Assembly: GCF_018687595.1 (NCBI RefSeq)
Contig: NZ_CP061298.1
Location: 248,001-312,000, forward strand
From: Polynucleobacter paludilacus
Lineage (GTDB): Bacteria > Pseudomonadota > Gammaproteobacteria > Burkholderiales > Burkholderiaceae
DNA: 64,000 bases
Direction of reading: 5' to 3'
Below are positions 56,373-64,000 of this stretch, piece after piece (the stretch's first letter is position 1; every line of letters begins with the position of its first letter). The notes below the pieces were generated by a model. It searched no databases, was not told where the DNA came from, and saw only the letters and a list, made by a program, of their open reading frames with translations. The translations under genes and the position numbers were made by a program.

Positions 56373-57351
56373 TGCTTTTTTATATCTAATTTCCCCAAAA
56401 AATTTATTTGGATTGAATCTAGAGTATTTAATTTTTTCTTTTTTTTTATTCGTCCAAATTCATCGCTTAAATTTTATAAGATTAAAATACGTAACATGGA
56501 TAAGTTTATGGATTTCTAATACAATACTCCTGACCCTAATTAATTATTCGAATATTGTAGATTTTTTTGAAATTCTCAAAGAGTTGGCTCGTGGACTTCT
56601 AATATTTATTCTATTAAATAACTTAAGGAATAGAATAAATGTTAAAAGATTTAATCTTCCATATTTTTTGTTGATATTTAATTTGATCATATCAATACTG
56701 CAATTCTATGATATTAGCTCTATATCCGAACTCTACTCTCAAGATGAGTTGTATGGAAGAGCATCTGGAGTATTTAAGTATTTACATAGCAATATTCTGT
56801 TCTACACTCTATTTTTATTAATCCTTCCAATAGGTTACCTTGCCTCTCTGGGGATATTAATTGGAAATGCGTTAACTTTGAGTAAGCTAGCATTAATTAA
56901 CTTATTTTTTTTAAAATATAACTTTAGACTCATTGTGGCATTTTTGTCATCAATTTTAATTTTTTTGATCATACTTGCCTATGTTGGCGATAATAAACTC
57001 ATGGCCCAGGCAAATGCGTTGTTTAATTTCTTTGAAAGTAGTTCATTTATTGAGAGAAGGAGCCAGTTAACAAGTTATAATTTGATCGAATATATAATTC
57101 CAAAAGATAGTCCCGGTACCTTGGGTCTTAATTCTCATAGGGTTGAAATAACAGCATTTAATTTGCTATTAATGCATGGCTTACTGGGTGTTTGGTTGTA
57201 TTACTATGCTCTATATGAATTGCTAAAAGAAAATAAATATTTTTTTATTATGATAAGTATATTGACATTAATTGGCTCACCAATAGATGAGCCAAAAGCT
57301 ATAGTATGTATTTATTTTTTAATGTTTTATTATCATGCAAAAAATAAATAA
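56365..57351 (+). CDS. Wzy-like O-antigen polymerase candidate (membrane protein)
   Basis: 328 residues with roughly nine hydrophobic segments. Between segments 5 and 8 is a polar loop with FERSSFIERR-like SSFIERRSQLTSYN and LGLNSHRVEITAFNLLLMHG, matching the periplasmic loop with His/Arg residues of Wzy and WaaL enzymes. Sequence similarity to named families is too weak to see by eye. Overlaps the preceding gene by eight bases and the next by 17. Confidence 0.66.
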   Translation: MYSAFLYLISPKNLFGLNLEYLIFSFFLFVQIHRLNFIRLKYVTWISLWISNTILLTLINYSNIVDFFEILKELARGLLIFILLNNLRNRINVKRFNLPYFLLIFNLIISILQFYDISSISELYSQDELYGRASGVFKYLHSNILFYTLFLLILPIGYLASLGILIGNALTLSKLALINLFFLKYNFRLIVAFLSSILIFLIILAYVGDNKLMAQANALFNFFESSSFIERRSQLTSYNLIEYIIPKDSPGTLGLNSHRVEITAFNLLLMHGLLGVWLYYYALYELLKENKYFFIMISILTLIGSPIDEPKAIVCIYFLMFYYHAKNK

Positions 57352-58207
57352 AAGCTTTATAGCTATAATAGCGCTTAGTATGTTATCAGGTGCATTGTCC
57401 CTACTAGAAATTTATATATTTGTAAATTTAAATAATAGTGATGAATATCTAAATTTGGTTTATATATTTATAATAAAAACGATCATATCTATTTTAGTAA
57501 TTATTTCTCAAAATATTCTATTATTTAAATTTGAAGAAAAATTTTTACAATTATTAGTCATTCGCCTTACGAGAACTAAAAATAACATTACTCAAGGCAA
57601 TATTGTAAAAATTTTAACAACTAATATGAATGCAGTTTTTCATGCATTTGGTTCTGGGTCAATAGCTTTAGTAAATGATATTTTTTTCATATTATTCTAT
57701 GCTATTGGTTTAGTATACGTTTCTACACAATCAATTAAATTACATTTCAACTTAAGTTTTTTATTGATGGTCTTTTCATCAATAATTATTTTATTGGTAC
57801 TTTTGATTTACCCCATCAAAACTTTAATTTATGCAAGTAAAAGTTTGAATTATGGATTGAATATTTATAGCGATAAAATAAAGGATTTAGCGGATTTTAT
57901 AAAAAATAAAGTTAATATTTTAGATGAAAAAAAGTTTGTTAGATATGAAATAGATAAAACATTTAAATATTCTAATAAATATCAAATACTTCAATTTTCA
58001 TTGATGGAATCATTTAAGAGCTATTTAGAGCTTATTTGTGCTTTCTTTCTATTGGCATATATTATAGCGGGCGGTGATAGCATGAAGAGTTTGGCAGCTT
58101 TTGGGGTGATTCTTTTTCGACTGCTACCTATTGCTATAAAAATATTTGCAAATATTAATAGAGTAATGTCTGGTATACCAACGTTGAAGCAAATAAATGA
58201 AATCTAA
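57335..58207 (+). CDS. ABC exporter membrane subunit (flippase-type, without ATPase domain)
   Basis: 290 residues with about six hydrophobic segments spaced as in type I ABC exporters. The regions IVKILTTNMNAVFHAFGSG and MESFKSYLELICAFFLLAYI resemble the transmembrane domain of lipid-linked oligosaccharide flippases such as PglK. The frame stops right after the last helix (MSGIPTLKQINEI), whereas related proteins continue into an ATPase. The ATPase is encoded by the next, overlapping gene. Confidence 0.7.
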   Translation: MQKINKSFIAIIALSMLSGALSLLEIYIFVNLNNSDEYLNLVYIFIIKTIISILVIISQNILLFKFEEKFLQLLVIRLTRTKNNITQGNIVKILTTNMNAVFHAFGSGSIALVNDIFFILFYAIGLVYVSTQSIKLHFNLSFLLMVFSSIIILLVLLIYPIKTLIYASKSLNYGLNIYSDKIKDLADFIKNKVNILDEKKFVRYEIDKTFKYSNKYQILQFSLMESFKSYLELICAFFLLAYIIAGGDSMKSLAAFGVILFRLLPIAIKIFANINRVMSGIPTLKQINEI

Positions 58208-58697
58208 CATGTTCAGGGGCGTCGCAACATTATCTGGTACCTCAGGTTCTGGTAAGTCAACCTATTGTCGGAGGGTGGCTAATAGCAATCCTTCTAAATT
58301 TTATATGCTGCCTCAAGATCCTGTATATTTTCATACAAGCATTATTAAAAATGTAACGTTAAATAGAACAATGCCTTTATTTGACTACTTTAAGTTGCTG
58401 TTTGAAATTCTTGAATGTGATAGTTACATTGATTACAGTAATTTTAAAATCAACAATACCGATAGTTATGTAACACTTAGTGGAGGGGAGAAACGCAGAA
58501 TATTTTTATTAAGAGCTTTTTATAAAAAATATGATAACTATATTTTAGATGAGTCTTTTGTTGGAATTCAAAAATCTATTATTGATAGATTTTTTGATTT
58601 TATTTTTTCGGTTAATATGAATATATTAGTAATTACTCATGATGAAAATATAATAAATAAAGTTAATAATAATTACATATATGATAAGTCTACGTAG
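58197..58697 (+). CDS. Miniature ABC ATPase subunit
   Basis: 166 residues, much shorter than the usual 220-250. Walker A GTSGSGKST (residues 14-22), Q-loop glutamine (MLPQDPVYF, residue 40), signature LSGGE (94-98), Walker B YILDE (115-119) and H-loop histidine (ITHDE, 148) are all present. The N-terminal beta-strands with the A-loop aromatic residue are missing. It begins 11 bases inside the preceding gene, so it is likely translated in coupling and pairs with that membrane subunit. Confidence 0.78.
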   Translation: MKSNMFRGVATLSGTSGSGKSTYCRRVANSNPSKFYMLPQDPVYFHTSIIKNVTLNRTMPLFDYFKLLFEILECDSYIDYSNFKINNTDSYVTLSGGEKRRIFLLRAFYKKYDNYILDESFVGIQKSIIDRFFDFIFSVNMNILVITHDENIINKVNNNYIYDKST

Positions 58698-59742
58698 AAT
58701 TTTAGACCTGAAGGATAAGATTGGCTTTGAATATTTCTTATATTTGATACTGGCCATTCTGCAAGATAATATTAGCAGGATTTCTTGGATGGTTGCGGAT
58801 AGTTTAAGAAAATATCTTGGCAATGGCTTTTTTTTATTATATGCCTCAGGTATCAGGATTTCTTGGATTGATGATGAATCTCCATTTGAAAAATTTGAAC
58901 CCATTGGCCAAGAAAAATTGGGTATAGTAGTTCAGGGTCCAATTTCAGCTACAACATTAACTTTTCTTAAAAAATTAAATGGAGTTTGCATCCCAATTGT
59001 CTTTTCAACTTGGAGGAATTCTATAGATAATGGCATTTTTGATTCACTCGAAAATATTCACGTGATTGAAAATGAGCAGCCAATTGATCCTGGATTTTTA
59101 AATTTAAATAGACAAATTGTAAGTACTTTCAATGGTTTGTTATATCTGAAAGACTTAGGATTAACTCATGTAATAAAAATTCGTAGTGATGAAATTGTTT
59201 TAAATAAGCATTTCATTTCACATTTAAATGGACTTTGGAATGAATTTGGTTATCACAAGGTAATTTCCTTAAATTTGCCTATCTATAGACCTGGACATAT
59301 TAACGATCATTTTCTGGCTGGCCCTATTGATGATTTATTGAGGATGTTTCATATTTCAAAAAAAATAAAAATTATAGAATACAGGTCAAAATGGTACAAT
59401 CATTTATTCAAATTTTTCAGAATTAGAGATTGGCCAAATATTGGATCTGTTGAAACTCGATTAATGTACAATCTTTCGGGTGTTGATTTCTTGAATTATC
59501 TACCGAGTGATTTCCTTCAATATATGGTAAAAAATCATATTATTTCTGATGAATTGACGATTGGATTATGTATGCCAAAGCGCTTAATAACTTTAGTCAA
59601 TCATTATCCAATGCACTTTGAGAAAAATGCAGACTACTACAATAGGACTATTACCGAGCCTTACTATAGAAGCTTGGCTCATAATACAATGACTCTCAAT
59701 TATGATTTTATAAATTTTGCGTATGAAAATTACAGATATTAA
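58681..59742 (+). CDS. WavE family lipopolysaccharide synthesis protein (copy 2)
   Basis: 353 residues. The same motif order as the upstream copy: LGIVVQGPISATT, PIVFSTWRNSID, NLNRQIVSTFNGLLYLKDL and VIKIRSDEIVLN. It differs enough elsewhere to suggest a separate function rather than recent duplication. It overlaps the ATPase gene by 17 bases and the methyltransferase gene by 20 bases. Confidence 0.78.
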   Translation: MISLRRILDLKDKIGFEYFLYLILAILQDNISRISWMVADSLRKYLGNGFFLLYASGIRISWIDDESPFEKFEPIGQEKLGIVVQGPISATTLTFLKKLNGVCIPIVFSTWRNSIDNGIFDSLENIHVIENEQPIDPGFLNLNRQIVSTFNGLLYLKDLGLTHVIKIRSDEIVLNKHFISHLNGLWNEFGYHKVISLNLPIYRPGHINDHFLAGPIDDLLRMFHISKKIKIIEYRSKWYNHLFKFFRIRDWPNIGSVETRLMYNLSGVDFLNYLPSDFLQYMVKNHIISDELTIGLCMPKRLITLVNHYPMHFEKNADYYNRTITEPYYRSLAHNTMTLNYDFINFAYENYRY

Positions 59743-60382
59743 TTTTTACTATGTCCTTAAATCCTTTTTATTTCCAATATCTAAGGAAAGGTTTATCATA
59801 AATGTTCCTAAAGGGGGGCGCATTCTTGATGTTGGATGTGGAAATAATTCAGTTAAAATTACTAGTTTAATTAATAAATATATATTTTATACTGGTATTG
59901 ATATTATTAATCATCAATCAGATGATCCCAATTTTGAAATATTAGTTGGAGACAAGAATAATTTTTCTAATGCAATTAATAATTTAAATTCAAAATATGA
60001 TTTAATTGTCTCATCTCATAATTTAGAGCATTGTTATGACCCATATGGTGTATTCTTATCAATGCTGGATAAATTGCAGTCTAATGGTATTATGTATGTT
60101 GCAACACCATCATATTTATCGATTAATTATCCAACGCGAGATGGTGTTTTAAATTTCAGTCAAGATCCCACACATATCAATTTAATTAGCTTAAATAATC
60201 TCAAAAGACTTATAACCAGCGATTATGAAATTATTCTATTTAATAAGAGATATAGAAACTTTTTTTATATTGTATTCGGAATTCCATTTGAATTTATATC
60301 ACTAGCATTAAAAAAAGTAATCCCGGGTATTACATGGAAATTTTGGGGATTCGAAGCAATTTTTATAATTAGAAAGAATTAA
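59723..60382 (+). CDS. SAM-dependent methyltransferase
   Basis: 219 residues. The class I methyltransferase core is clear: GGRILDVGCGNNSVKI (motif I), YDLIVSSHNLEHCYDPYGVF, LQSNGIMYVATPSY. The C-terminal part has a hydrophobic end (FFYIVFGIPFEFISLAL). It may methylate a sugar in the repeat unit or cap chain ends. The ATG at 59723 is preferred over an upstream TTG. The stop overlaps the presumed beginning of the GT8 frame. Confidence 0.78.
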   Translation: MKITDINFYYVLKSFLFPISKERFIINVPKGGRILDVGCGNNSVKITSLINKYIFYTGIDIINHQSDDPNFEILVGDKNNFSNAINNLNSKYDLIVSSHNLEHCYDPYGVFLSMLDKLQSNGIMYVATPSYLSINYPTRDGVLNFSQDPTHINLISLNNLKRLITSDYEIILFNKRYRNFFYIVFGIPFEFISLALKKVIPGITWKFWGFEAIFIIRKN

Positions 60383-60383
60383 A

Positions 60384-61244
60384 ATTAATTATTGTATTTA
60401 TTATTGCGTTGATAATAATTTAATTTCTCAAGCAATTATTTCAATTTATAGCTTAAGAAATAATGGCTATAGTGGTAATGTGCACGTTTACTCATTACAT
60501 CATCTTGATGATATATACGTTGATAAATTAAATCTCTTAGGGGTTGAAACTACAATTTTAGATAAAGGAATTTTTTCAAATTATTCTTTGTTAGTGGATG
60601 AAAAAATATCCTTAACAGGGTACCTAAGATATTACATCCCAAGCATAATTTCAGATAAATATGATTTTTCCTTATATTTAGATTCAGATACACTTATAAT
60701 TGATGAATTAGCCTTACCTCCTTTTGGTATGCATGATTACCTTATTGGTGGCGTGCCTGAGTTTTATAATATTAAAAACTTGCCACTGATTAAATATTTC
60801 AATAATCCACTATATCTAAACAGTGGAGTACTATTATTTAATAATAGCCTATGGAAAAGATCAAACTGTTTTTATAATATGTTCGATTGGATGAGTGCTA
60901 ATAAATCACTCATAGTCTTTCATGACCAGTGCGGCTTGAATGGCTTCTTATACACTTACAATTGTGATGTCAAAGTTCTGCCATCAAATTTTAACGTCTA
61001 TGGATGGCTATACTTCAGCATGCTTTTGAAAATTCACCCTTTTATTAATCCTACGATTGTTCACTTTAATTCTTTTATTGGCCGTCCATGGAATATTGTT
61101 TGTCTGCACCCTCTTCAATTTAAATATAGAAAAATCATGATGAAATTATTTAATAAATATTATTTCAAATTTGGTTCTTTATCTGATTTAAAAGGCTTTA
61201 TATTATTTTTAATTAATTATTTTAGAATGCTGTATGTTAAATAA
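60384..61244 (+). CDS. Glycosyltransferase family 8 protein with non-standard start
   Basis: The frame encodes a GT8 protein: FSLYLDSDTLIID with the D-x-D site, LYLNSGVLLFNNSLW, FHDQCGLNGFLY, and HFNSFIGRPWNIV. The first canonical start is a GTG at 60480, but the frame is clearly coding upstream: INYCIYYCVDNNLISQ and AIISIYSLRNNGYSG are the family's N-terminal strand and helix. Upstream of 60480 there is no ATG, GTG or TTG back to a TAA at 60366. I therefore place the start at the ATT 60384, seven bases after AGAAAG. A translation start at a rare codon, or coupling to the methyltransferase stop, is implied. Confidence 0.75.
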   Translation: MNYCIYYCVDNNLISQAIISIYSLRNNGYSGNVHVYSLHHLDDIYVDKLNLLGVETTILDKGIFSNYSLLVDEKISLTGYLRYYIPSIISDKYDFSLYLDSDTLIIDELALPPFGMHDYLIGGVPEFYNIKNLPLIKYFNNPLYLNSGVLLFNNSLWKRSNCFYNMFDWMSANKSLIVFHDQCGLNGFLYTYNCDVKVLPSNFNVYGWLYFSMLLKIHPFINPTIVHFNSFIGRPWNIVCLHPLQFKYRKIMMKLFNKYYFKFGSLSDLKGFILFLINYFRMLYVK

Positions 61245-62325
61245 ATATTTTTCCTCTTCTAAGGTTTTAATTACTGGCCACACGGGTTTTAAGGGTTCGT
61301 GGCTCTCTTTATGGCTTAGCAGCCTTGGTGCAAAAGTTTATGGGTACTCCGTTGACGTTCCCACAATGCCCTCACATTTTTCAGAGCTTGATTTTGGCGA
61401 GCAAATCGTTGACCATAGGGGTGATATTTCTCATTTCTCATATTTAAATCAATTTATTTCGGATATAAAGCCAGATTTTATTTTTCATTTAGCAGCACAA
61501 CCTTTGGTTAAAGAGTCCTATCGTGATCCCAGGTATACATGGCTAACCAATGTTATGGGTAGCGTTAATCTTTTGGACTCCATTAATAGCCTTAAACATT
61601 CGTGCAGTTGTATTTTTATAACCAGCGACAAGGTATACGATAATAAGGAGTGGATTTGGGGGTATAGGGAGAGCGACCAAATTGGCGGGGCCGACCCCTA
61701 CAGCGCCTCTAAAGGAAGCGCAGAGTTGGCCATTCAATCTTACGTCAGATCAATTTTATCCCCATCAGGGGGAATAAGGGTTGCAACTGCGCGAGCAGGG
61801 AATGTTATTGGTGGGGGGGATTGGGCATTAGACCGTATTGTTCCAGACTGTATAAGATCTTGGGAATCAGGGGTTCCAGTAGAAATACGTAACCCAGCCG
61901 CAACAAGACCTTGGCAGCATGTTTTGGAGCCGCTATCTGGCTATTTGCAATTGGCTGCAGAATTACATCAAGACGGGGGCTTACATGGACAGGCATTTAA
62001 TTTTGGGCCATCTTCCGGTCAAAATAAGCCAGTGAAAGACATTGTTAACAAATTTACCAATTCTCTAGCTGGATTTTCTTGGGCTGACATATCCGAAAAT
62101 TATGGTGGACCGCATGAAAGCGGGCTCTTAAATTTAAATTGTGATAAAGCTTTAAATTTGCTGAAATGGGAATCAGTATGGAATTTTGATACCACAGTTG
62201 ACGAAACGGCAAGCTGGTACAGAAATTATCGCAACAAAGACGTTGACATACTTAGCTTTAGCTTGCAGCAAATTTCAAAATATATTTCAGACGCTAAGGA
62301 GAGAAACGTTAAATGGGCTCTGTAG
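61234..62325 (+). CDS. rfbG: CDP-glucose 4,6-dehydratase RfbG
   Basis: Makes CDP-4-keto-6-deoxyglucose, the branch point to 3,6-dideoxyhexoses and other CDP-sugars. 363 residues: LITGHTGFKGSWLSLWL (NAD-binding), HLAAQPLVKESYRDP, FITSDKVYDNKEW, YSASKGSAELA with the catalytic YxxxK, RPWQHVLEPLSGYL. These are signatures of the RfbG group. Base composition is intermediate, unlike the AT-rich genes before it. Confidence 0.94.
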   Translation: MLNKYFSSSKVLITGHTGFKGSWLSLWLSSLGAKVYGYSVDVPTMPSHFSELDFGEQIVDHRGDISHFSYLNQFISDIKPDFIFHLAAQPLVKESYRDPRYTWLTNVMGSVNLLDSINSLKHSCSCIFITSDKVYDNKEWIWGYRESDQIGGADPYSASKGSAELAIQSYVRSILSPSGGIRVATARAGNVIGGGDWALDRIVPDCIRSWESGVPVEIRNPAATRPWQHVLEPLSGYLQLAAELHQDGGLHGQAFNFGPSSGQNKPVKDIVNKFTNSLAGFSWADISENYGGPHESGLLNLNCDKALNLLKWESVWNFDTTVDETASWYRNYRNKDVDILSFSLQQISKYISDAKERNVKWAL

Positions 62326-62750
62326 TTTTGGTGGATAAAATAAAAGTAACCCCCTTAAGTACTATTTCTGTCAAGGGTGGGGATGTGCAGCATATTTTAA
62401 AAAAAGATAGTGGAAATTTTCATGGCTTTGGGGAAGCATATTTTTCAAGCATTGAATTTAATTCAATAAAAGCGTGGAAAAAACACAGGCAGATGACATT
62501 GAATTTGGTGGCCCCTGTCGGAAATATTTTATTTATTTTTATTGACCCATCCAATGGATATATTAGAAAGGAAATTATTGGAGAGGGCAATTATAAGTTG
62601 CTAACAGTTCCGCCCGGCATATGGTTTGGTTTTAAGGGGTTAAAAGCTGGTAAAAATTTATTACTCAATTTGGCCAATATAGCGCACGATCCAGAGGAAA
62701 TCGATCGTGTTGACATAGATGAGTTTAAGGTGGATTGGACTGAAAAATGA
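62313..62750 (+). CDS. RmlC-like cupin sugar epimerase/isomerase family protein
   Basis: 145 residues of the dTDP-4-dehydrorhamnose 3,5-epimerase-like superfamily: GNFHGFGEAYFSSIEFNSI, KKHRQMTLNLVAPVGNILFI and LTVPPGIWFGFKGL follow the RmlC strand order. It is shorter than a true RmlC and lacks the LRGLHYQ catalytic histidine motif. It lies between rfbG and rfbF, overlapping both, so it probably acts on a CDP-linked keto sugar. Exact reaction unknown. Confidence 0.75.
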   Translation: MGSVVLVDKIKVTPLSTISVKGGDVQHILKKDSGNFHGFGEAYFSSIEFNSIKAWKKHRQMTLNLVAPVGNILFIFIDPSNGYIRKEIIGEGNYKLLTVPPGIWFGFKGLKAGKNLLLNLANIAHDPEEIDRVDIDEFKVDWTEK

Positions 62751-63520
62751 AAGTTCTAATATTGGCTGGAGGGTTTGGAACTAGACTGGGAGAGTACACC
62801 ACAATGATTCCGAAGCCGATGGTAAATATAGGTGATAGGCCTATTTTGTGGCACATTATGAAAACCTATGCTTATTATGGGCATTGTGACTTTAATATCG
62901 CATTGGGGTATAAGGCTGAGGTAATCAAAAATTATTTTTTAAACTACTCCATTTTAAATTCAGATTTTAGTATTCACACCAAATCTCAGAAAATTGAAAC
63001 TCATAATAGAGTTGATGAGGATTGGAAAATCACTCTTGTTGATACTGGTTTGGACACTATGACTGGTGGCAGATTAAAAAGGATGAGAAACTTTATTGGC
63101 AACGAACCTTTTTTATTAACCTATGGAGACGGTGTTGCTGATGTCGATATTAATTCGTTAATAAGTTTCCATAAAAGCCATGGAAAGTTGGTTACTGTTA
63201 CCGCAGTGAGGCCTGCTGCAAGGTTTGGAGAGTTAGGTATTTCCAAATTTGGTCAGGTAACTTCCTTTCAAGAGAAGCCTCAGGTAGGCGAGGGATGGAT
63301 TAATGGTGGATATTTTGTTATTGAGCCAGCTTTCCTTGACTTTATCGATGGTGATAAAACAGTTTTAGAGAGAGATCCTCTTGAGGCTGTTGCCCAAAAT
63401 CGACAGTTAATGGCCTTTCCACATACGGGATTTTGGCAGTGCATGGATACCAAAAGAGATAGAGATTATCTGGAGGATTGTTGGGGGTCTGGAAAAGCCC
63501 AGTGGAAAATTTGGACTTGA
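62747..63520 (+). CDS. rfbF: Glucose-1-phosphate cytidylyltransferase RfbF
   Basis: Forms CDP-glucose from CTP and glucose 1-phosphate. 257 residues: LAGGFGTRLGEYTTMIPKPM (nucleotide-binding signature with the lysine), NIGDRPILWHIMKTYA, LTYGDGVADVDI, EKPQVGEGWINGGYFV and WQCMDTKRDRDYLE, all diagnostic of RfbF. The ATG overlaps the cupin gene by four bases. Confidence 0.95.
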   Translation: MKVLILAGGFGTRLGEYTTMIPKPMVNIGDRPILWHIMKTYAYYGHCDFNIALGYKAEVIKNYFLNYSILNSDFSIHTKSQKIETHNRVDEDWKITLVDTGLDTMTGGRLKRMRNFIGNEPFLLTYGDGVADVDINSLISFHKSHGKLVTVTAVRPAARFGELGISKFGQVTSFQEKPQVGEGWINGGYFVIEPAFLDFIDGDKTVLERDPLEAVAQNRQLMAFPHTGFWQCMDTKRDRDYLEDCWGSGKAQWKIWT

Positions 63521-64000
63521 AAAATAAATTAATTCGTTTATCTAAGTCATGTATCGGGCCCGCAGAGAAAGAGGCTGTCTTGCGGGTCTTGGATGATGAA
63601 CATTTGGGCATGGGGTCCTATGTGCAGCTCTTTGAGTCCAAATTAGAAACCTATTTTTCTAGACCAGTTTCCTGCGTATCAACGGGAACAGCTGCAATAC
63701 AGCTTGCACTTGAAGCTTTAGGAATTGGTATGGGTGATGAAGTTTTGGTGCCTAGCCTTACTTATGTTGCAACTTTTCAGGCAATTTCGGCTACAGGGGC
63801 ACAGCCGGTTCCATGCGACGTTGATCCCAGCAATCTACTTGTTAATTTGAATGATGCGAAATTTAAAATTACAAACAAGACAAAAGCCATAGTGCCTATG
63901 TTTTATGGGGGTAATGCTGATATTGCTATGGAAGTTCTAGATTTCGCTAACAAATTTTCATTGAGGATAGTCGAAGATGCTGCTCATGCTTTTGGTAGTA
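63517..64000 (+). CDS. DegT/DnrJ/EryC1/StrS-family aminotransferase (partial, cut by window end)
   Basis: A TTG start overlapping the rfbF stop opens a frame of 161 codons running off the right edge. Features: SKSCIGPAEKEAVLRVLDD, SYVQLFESKLETYF, VSTGTAAIQLALEALGIG (PLP-binding), DEVLVPSLTYVATF, AIVPMFYGG and VEDAAHAFGS with the PLP-contacting aspartate. This points to a sugar aminotransferase acting on a CDP- or other NDP-4-keto sugar. The catalytic lysine lies beyond the window, so dehydratase (RfbH-like) variants cannot be excluded, though the Thr-Gly-Thr motif argues for the aminotransferase. Confidence 0.88.
   Translation, partial: MKNKLIRLSKSCIGPAEKEAVLRVLDDEHLGMGSYVQLFESKLETYFSRPVSCVSTGTAAIQLALEALGIGMGDEVLVPSLTYVATFQAISATGAQPVPCDVDPSNLLVNLNDAKFKITNKTKAIVPMFYGGNADIAMEVLDFANKFSLRIVEDAAHAFGS

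Overview
The window looks like a betaproteobacterial chromosome, most likely Burkholderiales and close to Polynucleobacter. This is inferred from gene content and order (exbB-exbD-lpxK-trm112-kdsB-adk; tolQRAB-pal-cpoB-queC; glyA-nrdR; split riboflavin genes) and from small intergenic gaps. No rRNA, tRNA, IS element, CRISPR array or prophage was found.

Layout. 1-2.7 kb: end of a dTDP-L-rhamnose operon (rfbD tail, rfbA, rfbC) and a WaaC-type heptosyltransferase. 2.7-9 kb: TolC-like outer membrane protein, UppP, a DUF2721 protein, UDP-glucuronate decarboxylase, TrmB and succinate-semialdehyde dehydrogenase. 9-15 kb: riboflavin genes in two divergent blocks (ribBA-ribH-nusB on minus, ribD-ribE on plus) separated by four minor-pilin-like genes. 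15-24 kb: queC, the Tol-Pal operon, glyA, nrdR, a DAACS symporter and adk. 24-27 kb: lipid A/KDO and ExbBD genes. 27.5-37.2 kb: xseA, murB, yajQ, xerD, plsY, folE, a HiPIP and an HPP protein, interrupted by a palindrome-controlled nucleotidyltransferase-fold gene, a BrnTA toxin-antitoxin pair and a VapBC pair.

37.2-64 kb is one large surface-polysaccharide locus. The first part (manC-gmd-fcl, galE, several GT-B/GT2 transferases, Wzx flippase, GT9 enzyme, initiating sugar-phosphate transferase, O-antigen polymerase/ligase, Wzz) has base composition like the rest of the window. From about 52.75 to 61.2 kb the DNA turns strikingly AT-rich, with abundant ATA, AGA and AAT codons. It carries ten tightly spaced, mostly overlapping plus-strand genes: an unrecognised GT-B-like protein, a 2-oxoglutarate/Fe(II)-oxygenase-like protein, two WavE-family proteins, a GT2, a Wzy-like membrane protein, an ABC flippase split into a membrane gene and a miniature ATPase gene, a methyltransferase and a GT8 enzyme whose reading frame begins without a normal start codon. 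The window ends in a CDP-sugar block (rfbG, an RmlC-like cupin, rfbF, a DegT-family aminotransferase cut by the edge).

The housekeeping genes can be named with high confidence. The least described part is the AT-rich glycan island, which seems to encode its own assembly, decoration and flipping module beside a complete Wzx/Wzy/Wzz set. Regulatory signals read directly from the sequence include a perfect FNR/Anr-type box upstream of exbB, Fur-like palindromes, toxin-antitoxin operators and two clear intrinsic terminators.
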